Translations under genes and position numbers: made by a program
NCBI GenBank assembly: GCA_963693085.1
Contig: OY856409.1
Location: 1,331,520,415 to 1,331,584,414, forward strand
From: Alisma plantago-aquatica
Lineage: Eukaryota > Streptophyta > Magnoliopsida > Alismatales > Alismataceae
Direction: 5' to 3'
Length of the DNA stretch: 64,000 bases
Shown: positions 56,507 to 64,000 of the stretch, in pieces
How the letters are laid out: each line of letters begins with the position of its first letter
Position numbering within the stretch: position 1 is the first letter of the stretch
The notes under the pieces: model-generated
Told to the model about the DNA's origin: nothing
What the model saw: the letters and a program-made list of their open reading frames with translations, nothing else
The model's database searches: none

Positions 56507-59107
56507 ATGGCATCTAGTTCAAATTCACGAATTGTGAAGATGCGATATGATGGGCAATTTCTCTCTGATGGGTCTTATTCTAGTCGACCTATTAGACCCA
56601 TAAACATTTCACTTATTAATACCCTATCTGAACTAAAATCATATATCTATACAACACTTGACATCAATCCCAACCACTTCTCTATCAAAATATCCTATCT
56701 TTTCCCTGGAGAAAATCATATGCTCGTACAAGTTGATGATGATGATGCATACAGAACCTTGTTATCACTTTCAGCTGATGCCTATATTGATGTGTTTCTT
56801 GAAAAAACATATATCCACCAACAACCTTGTTTAATGAGTCTATTGAATCAATTTCAATCTCAATTCTCTCGGAGTCAACCACCTCAATTATGTCAAAGTC
56901 ATTTAACTACTGAATGGAGTCAACCACCTCAATTCAGTCCTACACCTCAATTCACTCTTAGCAATTTAACTGCTGAGTGGAGTCAACCACCTGAATTTTC
57001 TCAAAATCTTAGTACTGAGAATATTGGTGTTGAGGTTGAGGAGGGAGATAATGATATTGATCATGAAGGTGATAATGATAGTGATCATGAAGGTGATAAC
57101 AATAGTGACATTGAAGGTGGTAATAACAGTGAACCACCTGAGGATGAGTCATTGACTGAAACCGATGATCAGCACACACATCCATTCCCTGACTCTATTG
57201 CAGCATTGAGTCATATTCCATCCATATTTGACAACCAATGGCCCCAACATGAACACATTGATTCCAACTATGAAACTTTTCAAGATGATGACTGGGTGGA
57301 AGATTTTTGTCATGAATTTCGTCTCAATTACAATCCTTCCAGTGATGTTATATATGAGGGTGCTTTATTTGCATCTAAAGTTGTACTGGTTGAGACACTC
57401 CAAAAATGGTCGGTACAAAAGAATGTCCAGTACCGTACATTACGCTCAAATAATCGTCATCTTAAACTTGCTTGTATCCATGATGAACGATGTCCTTGGA
57501 GATTGACCGCTTGCCAGTCCAAAAAAGCAGGTGGCATGTGGAAGATAAAACGTTGTAAAGCAGGCCACAATTGTGAATTAACTGTTATGAATCATGATCA
57601 TCACCAAGTCACATCATCTTATATTGCTCGAATGATAATGCCAATCCTAGTATCACTACTGGATATGTCGACACGAGAAATTCGTGACAAGGTGAATGCT
57701 GAACTAAGGCTCAATATATCTTACAAGAAGGCATATCTAGCGAGGAGGAAGGTTGTTTGTAAAATATTTGGAGACTGGGAATCATCATATCATAGTTTGT
57801 TGCCGTTCCTAATTTCTCTGACACAATATATTCCAAGAACTATATATGCCCACCTTATTGATGATTATATCCTTCAAACTGAAGGCACTCGTAGATTCAA
57901 GCGGGTGTTTTGGGCATTTGGTCCAGTTGTGAGGGGTTGGGCCTATTGTAGGCTTGTTCTTACTGTTGATGGCACATTTTTAACAGGAAAATATACTGGC
58001 ATACTTCTCCTTGCATGTGGCATAGATGTTGATAATGGTCTATTTCCACTTGCTTTTGCTGTTGTCGAGAAAGAAAATAAGGACTCCTGGGAGTGGTTCT
58101 TTGGTTCTCTACAAACTTGTATTCCAATCATTCCACGACGTACAGACTTGTGTATTATTTCTGATCGAATGAGTGGGATTTTTCCAGCCCTTCAATCAAA
58201 ATTTCATTGGGCTCAACATCGTTATTGTCTTCGACATCTTCGGGAGAACTTCCATAAGCAGTTCAAGTCCAAGGAGTTGAGGGACCTCATGTGGAAGGTG
58301 GGATCCACAACTGATACACATGAATTTGATCGTCATGTGACTGTTATAGAAACCATAGAACCAGCAGCGAAGTCGTATTTATTAGGCCAAAATCCAGTAC
58401 ATTGGGCTCTCGCATATGACAGAGGTTGCAGGTATGGGTCATTGACTACCAATCATGTTGAAGGTTGTAATGGAGTCTTAAAAGGTGTTAGAGGTCTGCC
58501 AATACAAGCGTTAAATGTTGTCACATACTATCGCTCTGTGACCATGTGGCTGTATAGGCGTAATCTCGCAAATAAACATGCACAAGATGGATTTAAATTG
58601 CCCTTTAAGGTTCATGATAAGCTTTATAATGTTCGAGAGGATGCAAAAAAATTGACAATACACATCCGTGTGAACAATGATGAATGGCTTGTTGGTGACA
58701 TGGATGGATATAAATTTCAAGTAATAGTGCATCCAAATGGTGGCAGTCAATGCAGCTGTGGTTTTCCACAACAATGGCATTTTCCATGCTCTCATGTTTG
58801 GGTAGCTGCAAACTCTGTCAATTGGGATCTTGATGCACTCGTGAGTGCATATTATACAAATGAGGCTTATCTAAATGCATACATAACTAAATTTCGTGGC
58901 ATTCCCGACAAGAGGTATTGGCCTCAATTTGATGAAAGTAGAGGTATTTATCCCTTATTACCCCCTAGGAAACGAAGGCAAGCTGGAAGACCAAAGAAAA
59001 AGAGAAGGCATTCAACTATGGATGTTGATCCAAATCAGTATAGATATCACTGTCATAAGTGTGGCAGAAAGGGACATAATAGACGCACTTGTCCTAATGT
59101 CATATGA
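56507..59107 (+). CDS. MULE (MuDR-type) transposase
   Basis: An uninterrupted 866-residue protein that should excise and insert the element by a DDE reaction in the nucleus. The N-terminal 110 residues look PB1-like. Q/P-rich repeats and an acidic GDN(D/N)SDHE repeat (about 178-205) follow. The MuDR DNA-binding domain lies at about 283-354 (ALFASKVVLVETLQKW to KAGHNC). The catalytic core has D488 in LTVDGTFL, D553 in IISDRMSG and E652 in NHVEGCNGVLK. A SWIM zinc finger has C749, C751, C761 and H763. A CCHC knuckle near the C-terminus has C849, C852, H857 and C862. All expected metal and catalytic residues are present. The ATG chosen follows a likely acceptor site and opens the conserved N-terminus. 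Confidence 0.95.
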   Translation: MASSSNSRIVKMRYDGQFLSDGSYSSRPIRPINISLINTLSELKSYIYTTLDINPNHFSIKISYLFPGENHMLVQVDDDDAYRTLLSLSADAYIDVFLEKTYIHQQPCLMSLLNQFQSQFSRSQPPQLCQSHLTTEWSQPPQFSPTPQFTLSNLTAEWSQPPEFSQNLSTENIGVEVEEGDNDIDHEGDNDSDHEGDNNSDIEGGNNSEPPEDESLTETDDQHTHPFPDSIAALSHIPSIFDNQWPQHEHIDSNYETFQDDDWVEDFCHEFRLNYNPSSDVIYEGALFASKVVLVETLQKWSVQKNVQYRTLRSNNRHLKLACIHDERCPWRLTACQSKKAGGMWKIKRCKAGHNCELTVMNHDHHQVTSSYIARMIMPILVSLLDMSTREIRDKVNAELRLNISYKKAYLARRKVVCKIFGDWESSYHSLLPFLISLTQYIPRTIYAHLIDDYILQTEGTRRFKRVFWAFGPVVRGWAYCRLVLTVDGTFLTGKYTGILLLACGIDVDNGLFPLAFAVVEKENKDSWEWFFGSLQTCIPIIPRRTDLCIISDRMSGIFPALQSKFHWAQHRYCLRHLRENFHKQFKSKELRDLMWKVGSTTDTHEFDRHVTVIETIEPAAKSYLLGQNPVHWALAYDRGCRYGSLTTNHVEGCNGVLKGVRGLPIQALNVVTYYRSVTMWLYRRNLANKHAQDGFKLPFKVHDKLYNVREDAKKLTIHIRVNNDEWLVGDMDGYKFQVIVHPNGGSQCSCGFPQQWHFPCSHVWVAANSVNWDLDALVSAYYTNEAYLNAYITKFRGIPDKRYWPQFDESRGIYPLLPPRKRRQAGRPKKKRRHSTMDVDPNQYRYHCHKCGRKGHNRRTCPNVI

Positions 59108-59116
59108 TGGTTGGTT

Positions 59117-59247
59117 ATGTAATGTTTGCAATTTCAATTTACTCAAGTCATGTAATATTTGCAGTTTCAATTTCACTAAATTCATGTAATGGTTGTAATT
59201 TCAATTTCACTAAAGTCATGTAATGTTTGCAATTTCAATTTCTATAG
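59117..59247 (+). repeat. 34-bp tandem repeat downstream of transposase
   Basis: ATGTAATGTTTGCAATTTCA plus 14 bases occurs four times at 33-34 bp spacing (59117, 59150, 59184, 59218). It fills the gap to the next reading frame. Confidence 0.9.
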
Positions 59248-59640
59248 ATGGCTCATCGAAGGACATGGACATTTCACATGTCCGTAGAGTTAATCCAAAT
59301 AATAGCTACGAAGTGCCTACAGGGAAAAATGGCTCATCAAACTCTATTGGATGATGACTGGAATGATGTACCAGATTTGTTGCACAACAAGTTAGGATTT
59401 ATAGTGACAAAAGAACAAGCAAAATTTCATTGGTAATTTTTAAAGCAAATGTTTCACATGTATGAAGAACTTCTTGAGCTACCTGGTTGGTATTGGGATC
59501 ACACAAAACAGAAAGCAATGCCAATCAACGAACAAGTAAAAAACCAGTTAGCTGTATCACATCCAGAGATACATCGAGTGGTACATCAAGTGTGGCCATT
59601 TTATGAACCTCTAGATGAGATACTGAATCAAATGCAGTAA
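59248..59640 (+). pseudogene. Myb/SANT-like DNA-binding protein with one stop
   Basis: A single frame of 131 codons, interrupted only by TAA at 59434. The first part reads RTWTFHMSVELIQIIATKCL, and LLDDDWNDVPDLLHNKLGF lies before the stop. The second part reads FHMYEELLELPGWYWD and HPEIHRVVHQVWPFYEPLDEI. The order W-D...W, then KxM(Y)xxLLxLxGWxWD, then HPE...FPxYxxLxEI fits the Myb/SANT-like domain of PF12776, found in plant nuclear and transposon-encoded proteins. The stop falls where relatives have a residue after a conserved Trp. It may be a recent loss or lie in a spliced segment, though no good intron is seen. Confidence 0.7.
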
Positions 59641-59824
59641 TTTCATGTAGTTCATGTTGTATTTTTATATTGTTTGTATATGTAATTCATGTTGTTCATG
59701 TTGTAATTTCATCTTATCTAATGAAGAATCTTGACAATCTTAAATGTTGTACACTATTTGCACTTTTCATGTAATGTAATTTTTGCACTTTTCATTTAAT
59801 GAAATATTTTCACTTTTCATAGAT
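59641..59824 (+). other. spacer with TCATGTTGT and TTTTCAT repeats
   Basis: Short repeats of GTTCATGTTGTA and CACTTTTCAT occupy the gap between the second and third MULE genes. No start codon earlier than 59825 is preferred, although an in-frame ATG exists at 59783. Confidence 0.5.
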
Positions 59825-62022
59825 ATGGCTCCTAGACAAGAAACCTACCGACTCTCCCAGCACCACATTATGTTGGCACAATGGCCTATTACTGACCAGG
59901 ATGTTTTAGACAATATTTCCATAGCTGGTTTTGGGCTTGTTCATAGGCTACCATGTATCCACCTTGACCCTAGTTTAATCACTGCATTAGTTAACAGGTG
60001 GGACAACTCTAGCAATACTTTTAGGCTTCCCCCTTTTGAGATGAGTGTCACTCTTCAGGATGTTGCAGTTCTTTTAGGCCTGAGGATTGATGGCCCACCG
60101 ATTATAGCTTCATATCCTTTAGGTGTAGATGAGGAGAAATTTTCTTCATGGACTCACCTTTGTGAGAATTTCTTAGGAGATGCACCAGATGGGATGTCTA
60201 AGGGGCATATCTCCTTGATTTGGTTGCGTGAGACCTTCAAGGATATGGATCTGACCGCGGGTGATGAAGAACAACAAGTAGAAATGAGGACAAGGTATAC
60301 TAGGGCATATCTCTTATATTTCTTAGGTAGTTACCTTATCCCAGATAGTACAGGGGATAGAGTTCATGTTAGGTACCTCCCTCTTGTATCCGATTTTGAA
60401 CGTTGTGGCACTCTATCTTGGGGTGTTGCAACTCTAGCTTTCTTATATAGGGAGTTGTATAAGGCAACCACCCGGTCTAGGAGAACAGCCCATCTACCAG
60501 GTTGTGTGTGCCTATTACAGCTGTGGTGTTGGGAGAGGTTGGGAATTGGACGCCCAGGTACAATTGCAATGCGCTGGAATGATTGGCCAGAAGATGTTCC
60601 CTTGGGTTACAGGTTAAAGATCAATACAATTAACTTTTTTATTTGTCTAAATATTATGTAGTGTTTATCTAAATTTAGTTTCTCAATTTAATAGGTGGCC
60701 TACCTTTGTCCAAAGGAGTCAAACTATCAAGGGAACAATTCAATTTTACGATTCAGCATTTGACCAGATTTTACCCTCACAGGTATAACTTACTTACCTC
60801 TGTTGTTTGATATGTTTTATTTATTTACAATTTACTCCGTTTTATATGATACACGTTGTTTATATGAATAACAGATAGAGTTGACTCCTTACACTGCTGA
60901 GGTTCTCGAGAGATTGCCTGCCATCTGTAGAGATGGTAGTGATATTTGGTTGGCACGAGTGCCTCTGTTGTGCTACACAATAGTGGAGTGGCACTTTTCC
61001 GACAGAGTACTTGGACAGTTCAGCTTTGTTCAAGTACAACCTACTCTTGAGCTGCCAAAGCTTAGCCGGATAGATGGGAGGGGTCATGCGGCTGAGGATT
61101 GGATGCTTCATTATAGGCAGGAGGTGCAGATGTGGAACAACAGACGTGAGAGCTTAGTTCCCGCTCCACCAGCTGATACAGTCTACAGTCCTCAGGTTCA
61201 CTATGCATGGTATCATCCACAATACATTGTGCCCCCTCCAGCTATGCCTCCAAGCATATACTACCCGCAAAGTTATCGTCAGCAGGAATTTGTGAGTATC
61301 ATTATTATTTTCTTTTACAAATTGTTATTATTTATCTTTGTTATTTGTAATATATGTAATTGGTCTTTATTATGTGTACATACTTTATTTTACAGGTACA
61401 AACACATGTGGCGATCCGAGCGGCAGTACAGCACGCCCCTGCACAGATCAGAGACAGCATCTATACCATCCAGGGGAGTTACTTTGATAGTCTTCCCGAC
61501 TATGCTCGGCCGTGGGATCCCATACCCACTCATACCACAGCCCCTGAGCCCACTCCTACTCCTACTCCTACTCCTACTCCTACTCCTACTGTTGAGCCCA
61601 CTCCCACTCCCACTTCTCAGTTCATGTCATGGGGACTGACAGGGCCATATTTTTCAGGAGCTGCTTTATATTCTTCATTCATCACCCCACCTCAACCACC
61701 ATCATACCATGGAGCAAGTTCTTCTTCTGCTCCATACACTCCATTCCCACAAGCAATTATTCTCGAGAGCCGACCACCATCTTATGTCACATATTCACCT
61801 ACTCCGTTTGATTTCTCAGGATGCACCCCACCTGATGCATCCTATCCTGGTTTTCCTAGACCCCTCACCCCACCTCCACCTTTTAATTTCTTCCCTGATG
61901 CTCGCCAGCAGCCTCCTACGCAGTTGTCCCCAGTTCAGCAGTCTCCAGATGACATCGGTACAAAGGATCCTGATGTAGAGGGACGTGGGCGAGGACGTCG
62001 TGGGCGAGGACGACATACTTAG
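59825..62022 (+). CDS. plant mobile domain (MAIN-like) protein, four exons
   Basis: Exons 59825-60612, 60695-60782, 60875-61291 and 61396-62022 join in frame across GT-AG introns to give 639 residues. The plant mobile domain (PF10536) spans roughly residues 30-430. Its hallmark is LPPFEMSVTLQDVAVLLGL near residue 75, and later stretches include LLYFLGSYLIPDSTGD and WGVATLAFLYRELY. The tail is low complexity: P/Y-rich, a PTPTPTPT run, then GRGRGRRGRGR at the end. Family members MAIN and MAIL1 help silence transposons and maintain meristems in Arabidopsis. Others sit inside transposons. The position between transposase and right TIR makes it element cargo. The upstream ATG at 59783 would add 14 unconserved residues. 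Confidence 0.85.
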
Positions 62023-62462
62023 TTTTTTATATATTGTACAGTTTTGTATGTATGCCTTTGTGAGGACATCTATTGTATGTGGATCTATCATATTATGATA
62101 TCACATTGGTTCATTTTGGATCATGTTGTTGTGGATCTATCATATTGTTCTGTTGTGTATTATTTTCTCGTCATGTTGGTTCATGTTTTAACCTTGTTTT
62201 TAATTGCTATCTCATTTATTTGGATTAAGTTCGTATTATATAATCAATTAGGAACCAACCAATGTTGGTTGCAATACACTTATATATTCCATATGCATGT
62301 TACGACCTATTGAAATTGACAAATTTATAATAATTGAGTATATTATAGACATCCAAATACAAGTGAACGAATTATAAATGTATAAATATAATCAATATTA
62401 TTAATTTACATATCAATAACCATGAAACAATATCAGTGACTGCAAAAAATGATTAAAAAAAC
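62023..62462 (+). other. MULE 3' region before right TIR
   Basis: AT-rich sequence with no coding, presumably the 3' flank of the plant mobile domain gene. Confidence 0.5.
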
Positions 62463-62881
62463 TAATGCGTCCTGCATGGGGACGCATTGCTCCAATGCGT
62501 CCTGCATGGAGACTCATTGAGCAATGCGTCCCACTTGGAGACGCATTGGTCCCACACAAGGGCAATGTGTCCCGAGCCGTGACGCATTGCACTCCTGTGG
62601 GGTCAATGTGTCCCCTTCCGGGACGCATTGCTCTCCGCGTGGCAATGCGTCCCGGAGGGGGACACATTGGTCCCACAACAGAGCAATGCGTCACGGCTCG
62701 GGACGCATTGCCCTCTTGTGGGACCAATGCGTCTCCCGCCGGGACGCATTGCCTCGCGGGAGAGCAATGCGTCCCAGCAGGGGACGTATTGCTCCAAAAT
62801 GTGTCATTTTGGGCAATAAGTTCAAGAACATGCCATTTAGGTAATTAAAATTGGCAAATGTGCCATTTAGGTTTTTTTGCC
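62463..62881 (-). repeat. right TIR of MULE with hairpin array
   Basis: This is the inverted counterpart of 55392-55700, with about sixteen CAATGCGTCC or GGACGCATTG motifs. It carries about one extra hairpin unit near 62,600 and further units at its inner end. Confidence 0.9.
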
Positions 62882-62890
62882 TCAAATATA

Positions 62891-63096
62891 TACCAGACAA
62901 AGCCGAATTCACTACAAGCAATCGAGCTGGTCTGTTTACAAGTGACTAGGTTTGGATCATGATGTAACAGTGAGCAAAATGCTGGCTAGCTGCGGTTACT
63001 CGGGACATCTGAATTCACCATCCTGGCTAAAGCTGAAGCTGCGGCACATCTGATTTCGCCATCCTCACTAAGCTGCGCCACATCTGAATTTGCTTA
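62891..63096. other. spacer right of MULE
   Basis: Contains two copies of a phrase like GCGGCACATCTGATTTCGCC (about 63,040 and 63,071). Nothing else is seen. Confidence 0.4.
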
Positions 63097-64000
63097 TTAC
63101 TTGAGGTGGGGGTATTTCGGTTTGCAGTGGACAACATGGCCTCCTCTCTGTTGCTCTGAGACGAAATCTTGCTTCTTGCAGAATTGGCAACCTCTAATCG
63201 TGTTCAACCCCAATAAATGGGGGTGAACACTTTGCAAATGGTTGCCTTTCTCACCCCCAGTTGCAAAAGCTTCCTCACAGCAGCCGAACAGCACCGGAGG
63301 AGGAGCGGGAACGGGGTTGGGGACGTCGTCGGCAACGGGGGCGGGGTTGGGTAGCGCGGCCGCTGCAGCAGCCGGAGGAGGGAGAAGCCCCGCACCAGCA
63401 CCATGAATTGCCGGGACAACAGGCGGAATGGCGACATCATCAGGGGCCGGAAAGAGCACCGCCGGTGCCAGAGGGGGAGCATCAACTGCCGGGCCCGAAG
63501 CAGAGGGGATGACGGCTGCGACCTGATCCTCGGGACCGACTCCAGCCAAATCCGCCGCTTGAATGGGGTTTCCCGCTGCGGCGACTGCCTCGACGACGGG
63601 TGCACGTCCGACGGGAGCCACGGTTGCCGGGCGGGCGGGGGCGCCAGATGCCAGAATCGGAAACTGGTGTCGTGACGGGTTTGGAAACCGCCGCCACAGC
63701 GGGGGGAAGATGGGCGCGCAGCCCCAGCCGATGCATCAAGGCACGCTGCTGCACCATCGCTAGCAGTGGCGAAAGCGAGCTACGCCTGCGTGGGAGGATG
63801 CGACCAGTGTCGACGGCAGAAGCCACAGGAGAGGGGACAGCCGAAGAAGTATCTTCTTGGGGTTTTCTTGAAGAGCTCGCGACGGAGGTGCTCGACGGGG
63901 GTGCACCAGAAGCATCCGCATCAGGCCTGACCGCAGAGGCGGGATTCGATGCTGCTACGCGGCCGAGATCGATTTGGGAAGGCTTGAGCGGAACAGAGCT
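63097..64000 (-). CDS. partial GC-rich reading frame ending in Cys/His motifs, unidentified
   Basis: On the minus strand one frame is open from the window edge to 63482. It is Ser/Pro-rich, with SLSPLLAMVQQRALMHRLGL in the middle. A second frame, open from about 63,740 to 63,097, is Ala/Pro-rich (LLPPPAAAAAALPNPAPV). It ends CCEEAFATGGEKGNHLQSVH and CQFCKKQDFVSEQQRGGHVV before HC, which look like degenerate C2H2/C2HC zinc-binding motifs. A frame change or splice between about 63,600 and 63,720 would join them. I do not recognise the protein. It could be a host gene 3' end or an element gene. The true start lies outside the window. Confidence 0.4.

Larger units (their letters stand above)
55383..62890 (+). 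mobile_element. 7.49-kb Mutator-like element (MULE), possibly autonomous
   Basis: The element spans 55392-62881 and is flanked by a perfect 9-bp duplication TCAAATATA (55383-55391 and 62882-62890). Both ends begin GGCAAAAAAACCTAAATGGC. The outer 290 or so bases of the two ends are nearly identical inverted repeats. It encodes, on the plus strand, an intact MULE transposase, a Myb/SANT-like frame with one stop, and a four-exon plant mobile domain gene. Perfect duplication, near-identical TIRs and intact transposase point to recent movement. Confidence 0.95.

Overview
The window is plant nuclear DNA, almost certainly from a flowering plant with a large, transposon-rich genome. The sequence shows Ty3/gypsy and Ty1/copia retrotransposons with plant-type initiator-Met tRNA primer sites, a LINE remnant, a CACTA element, a Mutator-like element (MULE), a hAT-type MITE, and fragments of plant-only gene families (YABBY, ROH1/BPS1-like, plant mobile domain). 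The species cannot be fixed from the sequence. No intact ordinary host gene is evident, except possibly the partial reading frame at the right edge.

Left third (1-22,375): two Ty3/gypsy elements, both on the minus strand. Element 1 (448-11,376) has 3.3-kb LTRs that are close to identical, but its internal region is badly decayed. Element 2 (14,495-20,544) has a perfect 5-bp target duplication, a 1.9-kb internal region without usable coding, and a 5' LTR that has lost about 2.3 kb including the TATA box. The DNA between them is AT-rich and unassigned.

Middle (22,376-30,334): three long TA microsatellites separate a putative 5.6-kb element and a 343-bp MITE. All four termini share a palindromic CCCGCRCGGG-like core. 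The larger unit carries a truncated ROH1-like fragment and several unusual minisatellites. A 520-bp hAT-type MITE follows, then an unidentified GC-rich stretch.

30,335-55,278: a 24.9-kb CACTA (En/Spm) element, bounded by matching TIRs and a TAT duplication. It has no recognisable transposase. It holds a 63-bp satellite organised in higher-order units, remnants of a LINE and two copia elements, a third copia element with its own target duplication, and next to its right end a YABBY gene fragment with introns. An antisense receptor-like kinase fragment lies inside the last YABBY intron.

55,383-62,890: a 7.49-kb MULE with a perfect 9-bp duplication and near-identical long TIRs built from hairpin units. 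It encodes an intact 866-residue transposase, a Myb/SANT-like reading frame broken by one stop, and an intact four-exon plant mobile domain (MAIN-like) protein. It lies about 105 bp outside the CACTA right end and is the youngest-looking, possibly autonomous, element here. The right edge holds a GC-rich, Ala/Pro-rich minus-strand reading frame that ends in Cys/His motifs and runs off the window.
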